From: an uncultured bacterium
GTDB lineage: Bacteria > Cyanobacteriota > Vampirovibrionia > Gastranaerophilales > Gastranaerophilaceae
Assembly (NCBI GenBank): GCA_949292185.1
Contig: CASEYP010000006.1
Span: forward strand, 1-32,714
DNA: 32,714 nucleotides
Reading direction: 5' to 3'
Of this stretch, positions 8,840-17,084 are shown one piece after another. Position numbers and translations under genes: made by a program. The notes beneath the pieces were generated by a model. The model made no database searches. It saw nothing but the letters and a program-made list of their open reading frames with translations, and had not been told where the DNA came from. Each line of letters opens with the position of its first letter. Position 1 is the stretch's first letter.

Positions 8840-10285
8840 TTACTCATTTTTAAAAATTCCGATATTATATTTTCGGCAATATCTCTTCAATTCTTTCATT
8901 ATTATATCAGATAATAAAAATACTGCAAATAAGTTAGGAACTGCTAAAAATAAAGTAAACGCATCAGACAAATTTACAACACTTTTTAAGTTCATAGCAG
9001 AACCAATAATTATAAATAAACAATAAATAATTTGGAAAGTTCTTGTCGTAGCCTTAGATTCCCCGAATAAAAATGTCCAGCTTTTTGTTCCGTAATAAGA
9101 ACCGCACAACATAGTAGATAAAACAAAACAACTAGCCATAAAAGTTAACAAAATAGGGAAAAACGGACAAACAGATGCAAACGCTTTAGAGGTTAATTCA
9201 ATTCCCTCAATTCCGTTTGTATGTAAATAAGCACCTGTAACAACAATAATAAATGCCGTAGCAGAACCAACAATAACCGTATCCACAAAAGGTTGCAACA
9301 TTGCAATAAAAGCTTGAGCAACAGGTTTATTTGTTTTAACCGCAGAAAAAGCAATCGGAGCAGTACCTAAACCTGCCTCATTTGCAAACATTGCACGTCT
9401 AAATCCCCATAACATACAAGCAAAAACCCCGCCGGTTACCGCAGTAGGTTTAAATGCTTCTTTAACAATTAAGCAAACTGTTTGAGGAATATGATGAATA
9501 TTTAATAAACAAATTATAAAAGCTGAAAATACATACAAAGTACACATTACAGGCGTAACTTTTGATGTAAATTTACCGATCGATTTAATTCCGCCAATAA
9601 CAGTAACATAAGTAATTACAGCAACAATCAAGCCAAAAACCCAACGTTGATTGCCAAACAATCCCGTAACATTTGTTATTTGAGTTGTAATAGCATTTAT
9701 CTGGAACAAATTCCAACCGCCAATCATCGCAAATACACAACATATAGCATAAATTTTAGATAAGTAAGGTGCAAAAGGTTTAATCCAAGGTGCTCTCAAA
9801 CCGTTTGCAATATAATACATCGGTCCGCCGGAAGATGAACCGTCTTTATTAATTTGTCTAAATTTTATACCTAATAAAACTTCCGCAAATTTTAAAGCCA
9901 TAGAAAAAATTCCGGCAACAATCATCCAAAAAATAACCCCCGGCCCGCCAACAGAAACGGCTAAAGCAGATCCAACAACATTTCCCATGCCTGCAGAGGC
10001 TGAAATTGTTGCGGTTAAAGCTTGAAATGATGAAACTTCACCCTGTTTTTTTCTAATAATAGTATCTTCGTGTTTATATTTTTTTGTAATCAGATTTATA
10101 GCGTGCTTAAAACCCCAAAATCCGATAAATTTTGTTCTAAAAGTAAAATATAAAGCTGCAACCATTAAAAGGACAATCAAAAATTCCACACGAACCCCAT
10201 GAATGGTTACATGTGAAAAAATTAATCCAGAAATTTTATTTGCAACTGGTGATAATATACTATCAATTCGGCTATCTAAATTCAT
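8840..10285 (-). CDS. Sodium:amino-acid (alanine/glycine) symporter, AGCS family
   Basis: The protein is highly hydrophobic, with about ten or more membrane segments and the AGCS signature (FANEAGLGTAPIAFSA). Other conserved stretches are GNVVGSALAVSVGGPG and SSGGPMYYI. The family takes up alanine or glycine with Na+. The reading frame can be extended to an ATG at 10324, but that extension (13 residues) covers a TACAAT hexamer placed exactly 6 nt before the ATG at 10285. I therefore prefer 10285, giving 481 residues that begin MNLDSRIDSIL, a start typical of the family. No Shine-Dalgarno site precedes it, consistent with a leaderless transcript. Confidence 0.92.
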   Translation of the reverse strand: MNLDSRIDSILSPVANKISGLIFSHVTIHGVRVEFLIVLLMVAALYFTFRTKFIGFWGFKHAINLITKKYKHEDTIIRKKQGEVSSFQALTATISASAGMGNVVGSALAVSVGGPGVIFWMIVAGIFSMALKFAEVLLGIKFRQINKDGSSSGGPMYYIANGLRAPWIKPFAPYLSKIYAICCVFAMIGGWNLFQINAITTQITNVTGLFGNQRWVFGLIVAVITYVTVIGGIKSIGKFTSKVTPVMCTLYVFSAFIICLLNIHHIPQTVCLIVKEAFKPTAVTGGVFACMLWGFRRAMFANEAGLGTAPIAFSAVKTNKPVAQAFIAMLQPFVDTVIVGSATAFIIVVTGAYLHTNGIEGIELTSKAFASVCPFFPILLTFMASCFVLSTMLCGSYYGTKSWTFLFGESKATTRTFQIIYCLFIIIGSAMNLKSVVNLSDAFTLFLAVPNLFAVFLLSDIIMKELKRYCRKYNIGIFKNE

Positions 10286-10291
10286 AATCAA

Positions 10292-10297
10292 ATTGTA
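10292..10297 (-). promoter_or_regulatory. -10 site of the symporter gene, predicted leaderless
   Basis: On the minus strand TACAAT, preceded by TG, ends 6 nt before the ATG at 10285. A start placed at 10324 would put this promoter inside the coding region. Confidence 0.55.
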
Positions 10298-10322
10298 CAA
10301 TAAACAGATATTTTTGTATAAC

Positions 10323-10353
10323 AAAAGAAAAAGGCACTGAAATATTCAGCACC
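10323..10353 (-). terminator. Minus-strand terminator upstream of the symporter promoter
   Basis: On the minus strand GGTGCTGAA and TTCAGTGCC form a 9-bp stem with two G-U pairs and a 3-nt loop, followed by TTTTTCTTTT. It lies about 200 nt after the stop of the HD-domain gene, so it ends that transcript or a separate short RNA. Confidence 0.7.
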
Positions 10354-10551
10354 CCAAATGATTGATTATGATGGATGATTCGATTTTTTATTTTCCCCTA
10401 AAATTATTTTCCCCAATTTATAAGATATCTATTGTCACAGCCATTTATGACTTTGTTATTTTGTTTTCCCCATTTTCTTTTTCTTTAATATCCCTTACAC
10501 ATATATAAAGAATTTTGCTTATAAAAAATTGCCATAATGTTTATATACTTT

Positions 10552-11352
10552 TTAACATTTGTTTACATTTTGAGGAATAGCATTATTATTTACGGCTTTC
10601 ACCAAGGCATTAAATAAAAACGGATGAACTTCACCGCGTTTCACATCTGAATAAATAATAGTCAAAGCTTTTTGAGGAGAAAAAGCTTCTTTATAAACAC
10701 GATTTTCGGTTAAAGCAGAATACTTGTCCGCAAGATGTAAAATCTGTAGATTAATATCAGGAACATAATGTTGAGTAGTTTCAATATTATTATGATGATA
10801 TCTTACAAGATTTAAAACTTCATTGTTAACATTAGTATTTTTCAAAAGTTGATATCCTAATTCTGAATGCAAATCCATAATTCTACGCTCTTCAGGAGTT
10901 AATGGACCATTTTTATTTAAAATTTCATTTGGAATTAAAACTTTGCCAAAATCATGTAACATTGCAGCATCTTTAAGATTTTTGATATTAACTTTTTGTT
11001 TTAATGCCATTGGTAAATTTGAAGCTATAGCAGCTGCAACATTTTGAGTATCAGCGGCGTGTTTTTTCATTAATTCGTTTAATTCTGTCATATTCAAATT
11101 ATTTGGAATATGATTTTCTGACAAAATTCTTCTTATTTCACTATTTTGGCTAATTTGTTTTCTTATTAAAGCTTCATCACATAATTTTAAAGGTGAAGTT
11201 GATTGAAAACTATCTTGGACATTCTCCTGCCCAAAATAAATTTTCTTATTAAAATTATTTAGTTGTATCTTTGAATCAAAACCAATACGGCATTGATTTA
11301 CACGAGAAACTTCCATTCCGCTATCAACCACACTATATATATTTATACACAC
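10552..11352 (-). CDS. HD-domain protein, HD-GYP-like without the GYP motif
   Basis: The 266-residue protein has an N-terminal part of unclear fold (1-95) and a C-terminal HD domain (about 100-255). It shows the HD-GYP hallmarks HDFGKVLIP, the LTPEERRIMDLHSELG helix, RYHHN and LHLADKYSALTENRVYKEAFS. The usual DGSGYP segment after the HHE motif is missing: the sequence runs HHNNIETTQHYVPD. HD-GYP enzymes hydrolyse cyclic di-GMP. The metal ligands H, HD and HH are kept, but loss of GYP makes activity on c-di-GMP uncertain. The called start is a GTG at 11352; an ATG at 11316 (MEVSRVNQCRIG) preceded by AGCGGA is an alternative. Confidence 0.8.
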   Translation of the reverse strand: MCINIYSVVDSGMEVSRVNQCRIGFDSKIQLNNFNKKIYFGQENVQDSFQSTSPLKLCDEALIRKQISQNSEIRRILSENHIPNNLNMTELNELMKKHAADTQNVAAAIASNLPMALKQKVNIKNLKDAAMLHDFGKVLIPNEILNKNGPLTPEERRIMDLHSELGYQLLKNTNVNNEVLNLVRYHHNNIETTQHYVPDINLQILHLADKYSALTENRVYKEAFSPQKALTIIYSDVKRGEVHPFLFNALVKAVNNNAIPQNVNKC

Positions 11353-11445
11353 GTAACTACTTACTAATATATAAAGTTTTATTTTAAATAAAATTTGCGC
11401 TAAAATTAAAAAAATGTAAAAAATATTAATACATTAAAAATCTTG

Positions 11446-11454
11446 TGCTAAAAT
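11446..11454 (+). promoter_or_regulatory. Extended -10 promoter of the panE-like gene
   Basis: TGCTAAAAT matches TGnTANAAT and ends 9 nt before the ATG at 11464, predicting a leader of only about 3 nt. The same TGCTAAAAT occurs in the lptB promoter, and a close copy (GCGCTAAAAT) lies about 50 nt upstream. Confidence 0.5.
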
Positions 11455-11463
11455 CAAATTGTT

Positions 11464-12390
11464 ATGAGAGAAATTGAAAATGTTATTATTTGCGGAATCG
11501 GTGCAATCGGGGCGATTTACGCAAATAAAATTAATGAATACGACAGTGAAAAATTAAAAGTATTAGTTGACCCCGCAAGATTAGAAAAATATACTAAAAA
11601 CCCAAAAGTTTTTAATGGTAAGCCTTTAAATTTAAACTACATATTACCTGATAATAAAGATTTTAAGGCAGACCTTATTATTATCGCAACAAAGTTTGAC
11701 GGATTACAAGACACAATCAAAAATATAGAAAATTTTGTTAAAGAAGATACTATAATAATTTCTTTATTAAACGGAATTATAAGTGAAGAAATAATTTCAA
11801 AAAAATACGGTTGGAAACATACTCTAATTTCTTATTTTATTGGCCACAGCGCAATGAGAGAAGGTAATCAAATTACACACGACGGCAAGGGGACAATAGT
11901 TTACGGAATTAAAGACCCAACTAAAACCGATATTGAAGATATCCACATTGTTAAAAATTACTTTGACAAAGTTGGAATAGATTATAAAATTCCTGATGAT
12001 ATGCTTCACGCTTATTGGTTAAAATATATGCTAAATGTAAGTTCTAACCAACCTTCATCAATATTAGGGTTAACATTTGGTCAAATGCAAACCAATAAGA
12101 AATTTATGGAATTTTCTAAAAAAATCATGCAAGAAGTTCAAGCAATAGCAAAAGCTGAAGGTGTTAAAAATACAGAAACAATGATTGATGAAGCATTAGA
12201 TGTATTTTACAAAATGATACCTGAAGGTAAAACTTCAATGCTTCAAGACATAGAGGCCAAAAGAAAAACTGAAGTTGATATGTTTGCAGGAACAATTATA
12301 GAACTTGGTAAAAAACACAATATCCCAACACCATACAATATGGTTATGAAGGATATGGTTGAAGTTATTCAAGAAGAAAATCAAAGATAG
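11464..12390 (+). CDS. 2-dehydropantoate 2-reductase (ketopantoate reductase) family protein
   Basis: The 308-residue protein has the family's N-terminal NADPH-binding motif (CGIGAIGAIYA, residues 10-20). Its C-terminal helical domain carries the family's conserved LKYMLNVSSNQPSS segment with the catalytic-type Lys, and the SMLQDIEAKRKTEVD segment with the conserved Glu. Ketopantoate reductase makes pantoate for coenzyme A. No other pantothenate gene is nearby, so this could instead be one of the many paralogous oxidoreductases of the family. It is followed closely by mfd, but mfd has its own promoter-like site in the gap. Confidence 0.85.
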   Translation: MREIENVIICGIGAIGAIYANKINEYDSEKLKVLVDPARLEKYTKNPKVFNGKPLNLNYILPDNKDFKADLIIIATKFDGLQDTIKNIENFVKEDTIIISLLNGIISEEIISKKYGWKHTLISYFIGHSAMREGNQITHDGKGTIVYGIKDPTKTDIEDIHIVKNYFDKVGIDYKIPDDMLHAYWLKYMLNVSSNQPSSILGLTFGQMQTNKKFMEFSKKIMQEVQAIAKAEGVKNTETMIDEALDVFYKMIPEGKTSMLQDIEAKRKTEVDMFAGTIIELGKKHNIPTPYNMVMKDMVEVIQEENQR

Positions 12391-12409
12391 CATAAATTCT
12401 CTTTTTCGC

Positions 12410-12415
12410 TATAAT
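12410..12415 (+). promoter_or_regulatory. -10 site of mfd, predicted leaderless
   Basis: A consensus TATAAT lies in the 32-nt gap after the panE-like gene and ends 7 nt before the ATG at 12423. There is no Shine-Dalgarno site. Confidence 0.55.
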
Positions 12416-12422
12416 ATTGTAT

Positions 12423-15400
12423 ATGTTTACAATAAACACAGATGATATTTCGCAAAGTTACGAAGACTTCCGACTAAATATAAAACAAGGAAAATCTTTT
12501 GCAATAACAGGTTTAACCTCATTATTGCGAATATTTCTCGTGTCAAAAATTAAACAATACTCTAAAAAGAAAATTCTATTTATCACATCAACAGAACAAA
12601 ATGCACTAAAATATCAAAGCGATTTGTTAAGTGCATTTGATATACATTCAGAAGTTTTACCGTTTCAAAACATTTCAATGTATGAAACGATTACCCCGAA
12701 TTTATATGATTATTCAGAACAATTAAAAATTTTCAAAAACCAGCCTGATATTGTAATCAGCCCTGTAAAATCTATTTTAGAAAAATTCCCTGATAAAGAA
12801 TTTTTCAAAAAGCACAGCTTAAATATCAAAATAGGCGACACAATAGATTTAAAAAAACTTGCCCAACAACTTGTTGATTTAGGGTACAAAAAATCCACGA
12901 TGGTGAATGATATCTCTGAATTTAGTATCAGAGGCGACATAGCAGATATTTTTTCACTTGATGATAACCCTGTAAGAATAGAATTATGGGGTGATGAAGT
13001 CGTAGATATAAGATATTTTAATAATGAAACTCAAAAATCTATTGAAAAAATTAAAGAAACATCAATTTTACCAATATACAAGTTTACACTGGATGGCAAA
13101 AAACAAGTTCTTGAAAACCTGCAAAAAGAAATTCTAAAAGATGAAGAAGATGCAGTTCCTGACGAATCATATTTTGAAGGAATTGAAGTATATCAAAACC
13201 TTTTTAATAAAAATCTTGTAAGTGTTTTAGATTATTTCAAAGATTACATTTTAGTTTTTGATGAAACTGCTGAAATATTTTCTAAATATGAATTTATAGA
13301 CGACAATTACAACAAACAACTGGAAGAAAATTTAAAACTCGGATTAATAAAAAATTTCGAAGGCAAAAACCATTTTACCTACGAAGAATTTTTAAGAAAG
13401 ACATCTTATTTTATCAAAATAGGATTAAACAATTTCATAGACGGGCATATGGAAAACCTTGTGGAATTTAATTCCCAACCATTGAGAAATTTTGAAGCTA
13501 ATCTTGATTTAATAACAGATTTTATAACAGAACACAAAGATTACAAAATAATAATCGCAACGGATTACCCTGAAAGAGTAAAAGAAATTCTACAAGAAAA
13601 AGATATTTTCGCAGTAGAATTTTCAGAAAGCATTGTTGTTGGCGGATGTATCTTAGAAGATTTCAAAACAATTATAATGACAGATAGAGAACTGTTTAAC
13701 AAACGTTCAAAAGAAATTACCGCAACAAAGAAATCCTATTTCAAAGAAAAACCTGAATATATAGAAAACATAAATGATATCAAACCGGGAGAATTTGTAG
13801 TTCATACAATTCACGGACTTGGAATATACAAAGGTTTATCAAAACAAGAAATTGACGGACAATTAAAAGATTATTTAACAATAGAATATGCGAACAAAGA
13901 TAAATTACATATTCCTGCAGAACAAATAAACCTTTTATGCAGATATAGAGGCTCAGGTAATATTAAACCAAAACTATCCAAAATGGGTGGCAGAGATTGG
14001 GAAACAACAAAAGCCAAAGTAAAAAAAGAAGTAGAAGTAGTTGCCTATGATTTGTTAAGATTATATGCAAGACGAAAAATGCAACAAGGTATACAATTTT
14101 TGCCTGATACAACTTGGCAGGTTGAAATGGAAGAAGCCTTTGAATTTGTTGAAACTCCTGACCAACTAAAAGCTATAGAACAAGTAAAAGCTGATATGGA
14201 ATCTCCTCAACCTATGGATAGACTAATCTGTGGTGATGTAGGTTTTGGAAAAACAGAAGTTGCAATGCGAGCAATTTTTAAAGCCGTAACCTCAGGAAAA
14301 CAAGCTGCCGTCGTTGTTCCTACAACAATTCTGGCATTTCAACATTTTCAAACCATAACAGAAAGATTTAAACCTTTTGGAGTCGATGTAGAACTTTTAT
14401 CAAGATTTAGGACACACAAAGAACAAAAAGAAACCATAAAAAATCTTGCAACAGGAAAATGTGATGTCGTAATCGGAACACATAGACTATTACAATCAGA
14501 TATTGTGTTTAAAGATTTAGGACTTCTTGTAATCGATGAAGAACATAGATTCGGTGTTCGACACAAGGAAAAACTAAAACAGCTTAGAGAAAACATAGAC
14601 ATAATCTCAATGTCAGCAACCCCAATTCCACGAACATTATATATGTCTTTATCCGGAATAAAAGATATGTCTGTCATAAATACCCCGCCTAAAAACAGAC
14701 TTCCGATAAAAACATACGTAGGCGAGTGGAATGAAACTATGGTAAAAAATGCCATAACCCACGAACTTGATAGAGAAGGACAAGTTTTCTACTTATATAA
14801 CAGGGTTGAAACAATCCTGGAATTTAAAAACCAACTTCAAAAAATCGTCCCAAATGCCAGAATAGCCGTAGGTCACGGACAAATGGATGATAAAGAATTG
14901 GAAGATGTAATTATTGCATTTTCAAATCACGAATATGACATTCTTCTTGCAACAACAATTATCGAAAACGGTATTGATATTCCAAATGCTAACACAATGA
15001 TCATCCATGATGCAGATAGATTTGGACTTGCACAATTATATCAATTAAGAGGTCGTGTAGGACGTTCTCAAAGACAAGCATATTGCTATTGCTTCTACAA
15101 AAAATGTAAGGAAATTACAGAAGACGCAGTTAATCGTCTAAAAGCAATCAAAGAATTTACAACACTTGGAAGCGGATACCAAATTGCACTAAGAGATGTT
15201 GAAATTCGTGGCGTTGGAAATATATTGGGTACAAAACAACACGGACATATGGTAAATGTCGGCTTTGACACATATTGTGAACTTTTAGAAGAAACTGTTC
15301 ATGAACTTCAAGGTGAAAAAGTAGACAAAACAACTCCAACAATAGTAGATATAAATGTAACAGCATACATCCCTGATGAATGGGTAGGTTCTGCTGAACA

Positions 15401-15809
15401 AAAAATGATTGAATATAAACGCTTGGCGGATGTAAAATCTTCTGTTGAACTTGATTATATTGTAGAAGAGTGGACAGATAGATTTGCAAAACCTCCGGAA
15501 AGTGTTGAAAATCTAATAAAACTTATCCGCTTACGACTTTCTGCAACTGAAGTTAAAATTTCAGCAATACGAGAAGTTCAAAATTGTATCAGAATTTATA
15601 CCCCATATTCAAAACCTGAATGGAATATGATTCAAAAAGTTTTACCACATAACATTTCAAAAAAAATAAAATTTACACAAGCACCAAAAACATGCACAGA
15701 AGGCGTTTCTATCTTGATTTTAGATACTTCTTATGTAAATTTTGATGAAGTTTTTAACATTTTAACAGATTTGTTTTATTATATATATAAAGTTAGTCAT
15801 GAATACTAA
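12423..15809 (+). CDS. mfd: Transcription-repair coupling factor Mfd
   Basis: This protein of about 1128 residues has the standard Mfd domain order. First comes a UvrB-like N-terminal module that lacks a nucleotide site. The RNA-polymerase-interacting (CarD-like) domain follows, around PGEFVVHTIHGLGIYKG (about 455-530). The superfamily 2 translocase has Walker A GDVGFGKTEVA (about 604), DEEH (about 706), SATPIPRTL and QLRGRVGRS. A C-terminal TRCF domain closes it. Mfd removes RNA polymerase stalled at lesions and recruits UvrA. A TTG at 12417 could add two residues, but the ATG at 12423 sits 7 nt from a consensus -10 site and is preferred. The PpiC-type gene follows after 18 nt. Confidence 0.97.
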   Translation: MFTINTDDISQSYEDFRLNIKQGKSFAITGLTSLLRIFLVSKIKQYSKKKILFITSTEQNALKYQSDLLSAFDIHSEVLPFQNISMYETITPNLYDYSEQLKIFKNQPDIVISPVKSILEKFPDKEFFKKHSLNIKIGDTIDLKKLAQQLVDLGYKKSTMVNDISEFSIRGDIADIFSLDDNPVRIELWGDEVVDIRYFNNETQKSIEKIKETSILPIYKFTLDGKKQVLENLQKEILKDEEDAVPDESYFEGIEVYQNLFNKNLVSVLDYFKDYILVFDETAEIFSKYEFIDDNYNKQLEENLKLGLIKNFEGKNHFTYEEFLRKTSYFIKIGLNNFIDGHMENLVEFNSQPLRNFEANLDLITDFITEHKDYKIIIATDYPERVKEILQEKDIFAVEFSESIVVGGCILEDFKTIIMTDRELFNKRSKEITATKKSYFKEKPEYIENINDIKPGEFVVHTIHGLGIYKGLSKQEIDGQLKDYLTIEYANKDKLHIPAEQINLLCRYRGSGNIKPKLSKMGGRDWETTKAKVKKEVEVVAYDLLRLYARRKMQQGIQFLPDTTWQVEMEEAFEFVETPDQLKAIEQVKADMESPQPMDRLICGDVGFGKTEVAMRAIFKAVTSGKQAAVVVPTTILAFQHFQTITERFKPFGVDVELLSRFRTHKEQKETIKNLATGKCDVVIGTHRLLQSDIVFKDLGLLVIDEEHRFGVRHKEKLKQLRENIDIISMSATPIPRTLYMSLSGIKDMSVINTPPKNRLPIKTYVGEWNETMVKNAITHELDREGQVFYLYNRVETILEFKNQLQKIVPNARIAVGHGQMDDKELEDVIIAFSNHEYDILLATTIIENGIDIPNANTMIIHDADRFGLAQLYQLRGRVGRSQRQAYCYCFYKKCKEITEDAVNRLKAIKEFTTLGSGYQIALRDVEIRGVGNILGTKQHGHMVNVGFDTYCELLEETVHELQGEKVDKTTPTIVDINVTAYIPDEWVGSAEQKMIEYKRLADVKSSVELDYIVEEWTDRFAKPPESVENLIKLIRLRLSATEVKISAIREVQNCIRIYTPYSKPEWNMIQKVLPHNISKKIKFTQAPKTCTEGVSILILDTSYVNFDEVFNILTDLFYYIYKVSHEY

Positions 15810-15827
15810 AAGAGAGGGATCTAATAA

Positions 15828-16973
15828 ATGAAAGGAACAAAATTACTGGTAACATTAGCTGTATCAGCATTGTTATTTACCGGTTGTGGAATTAAAGATC
15901 AAAATGCAATTATCAAAATTAATGATAAGGCTATTACCCAAGCACAATATGATGATTTAATGAACAAAAGTATTGCTCAATCACCATTTGGTAAAATGGG
16001 TGATTTGAAAGGAAATAAAGATGGTTTCTTATATCTAATGATGGAACAACAAGTAATTAACCAACTTATTATTCAAGAATTATTAGACCAAGAAGCAGAT
16101 GCGCGTGGAATTAAAGCTACAAATAAAGATGTAGATGAAGCATTGAAAGAAATTATGGATCAAATGGGCGGTAAAGACCAACTTTTAAATGTTTTAAAAC
16201 AAAACGGCATAAGCGCAAGCGATTTCAGAAAAGATGTTAAAAACCAAGTAAAAATGCAAAAATTAGCAAATTCAGTAGGAAAAATTACTGTAAGTGATAA
16301 AGAATGCGAAGATTTTTACAAGAAAAATCCGGATAAATTCAAAAATCCACAACAAGTAAGAGCATCACACATATTGATTGCTGCAAATGAATACCAACTT
16401 GGTGAAGAATTAAAATCAAAATCTAAAGACATTTCTGATGAAGAATTAACAGCTAAAATTAAAAAAGTTATGGAAGAAAAGAAAGCATTAGCTGACAAAT
16501 TAGATAAAGAATTAAAAGCAGATAGTTCAAAATTTGCAGCATACGCTAAAAAATACTCAGAAGATCCTGGCAGTGCAAAACAAGGCGGAGATTTAGGATT
16601 CTTTGCAAAAGAACAAATGGTTCCTGAATTTTCAAAAGTAGCATTCAGCCTAAAACCAAACACAGTATCTGATGTAGTAAAAACTCCATACGGATATCAT
16701 ATAATCTTTGTTCAAGACAGACGTGAACCAATGGTTACACCTTACGACAAAGCTAAACCTGGAATTAAAGATTATTTAACAAATACAAAACAAATCAAAG
16801 CTCTTGATGAATTAACAACATCAGCTAAAAAGAAAGCTAACATTGAATATATGGATGAACGTTATAATCCAGAAACAATTCAAAAGAAATTAAGCAAACA
16901 AGTTGATGATGCAACAGGTGGAGCAGCTTCAAAAATTAAAGATAAAGCTAAAAAAGATAAAGCTAAAAAATAA
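15828..16973 (+). CDS. PpiC/SurA-type peptidyl-prolyl isomerase lipoprotein
   Basis: The 381-residue protein starts with a lipoprotein signal peptide ending in FTGC (Cys about residue 20). A SurA-N/trigger-factor-like helical chaperone region follows (about 30-165). Then comes a parvulin domain (about 175-300) with RASHILI, the YAKKYSEDPGSAKQGGDLGFF block and TPYGYHIIFVQ, all family hallmarks. The C-terminus is a Lys/Ala-rich tail. Such proteins help fold exported proteins in the periplasm or at the outer face of the membrane (PrsA or SurA role). A strong ribosome binding site (GAGAGGGA) precedes the ATG, in contrast to the leaderless-looking mfd start just upstream, which fits an internal operon gene. 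A terminator follows. Confidence 0.93.
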   Translation: MKGTKLLVTLAVSALLFTGCGIKDQNAIIKINDKAITQAQYDDLMNKSIAQSPFGKMGDLKGNKDGFLYLMMEQQVINQLIIQELLDQEADARGIKATNKDVDEALKEIMDQMGGKDQLLNVLKQNGISASDFRKDVKNQVKMQKLANSVGKITVSDKECEDFYKKNPDKFKNPQQVRASHILIAANEYQLGEELKSKSKDISDEELTAKIKKVMEEKKALADKLDKELKADSSKFAAYAKKYSEDPGSAKQGGDLGFFAKEQMVPEFSKVAFSLKPNTVSDVVKTPYGYHIIFVQDRREPMVTPYDKAKPGIKDYLTNTKQIKALDELTTSAKKKANIEYMDERYNPETIQKKLSKQVDDATGGAASKIKDKAKKDKAKK

Positions 16974-16987
16974 TAATTAAAACAAAT

Positions 16988-17025
16988 AAAAAAAGAATCT
17001 TCTAAATATAGAAGGTTCTTTTTTT
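16988..17025 (+). terminator. Rho-independent terminator after the PpiC gene
   Basis: A stem of about 16 bp (16988-17003 with 17010-17025, core GAATCTTCT / AGAAGGTTC with one G-U pair) ends in seven T on the + strand. Confidence 0.88.
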
Positions 17026-17069
17026 ATGCAAAAATCATACAAATGCTTTATTATATATTTTATTTACTC

Positions 17070-17078
17070 TGTTATAAT
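17070..17078 (+). promoter_or_regulatory. Extended -10 promoter, predicted leaderless
   Basis: TGTTATAAT is a full-consensus extended -10 and ends exactly 6 nt before the ATG at 17085. An upstream in-frame ATG at 17043 would place the promoter inside the coding region. Confidence 0.65.
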
Positions 17079-17084
17079 TGTTCT

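Noticed and set aside
14348..14755. 135-codon frame on the minus strand within mfd
   Set aside because: It is an antisense shadow of the conserved helicase domain, with no ribosome binding site and no recognisable product. The same holds for other long opposite-strand frames inside real genes.
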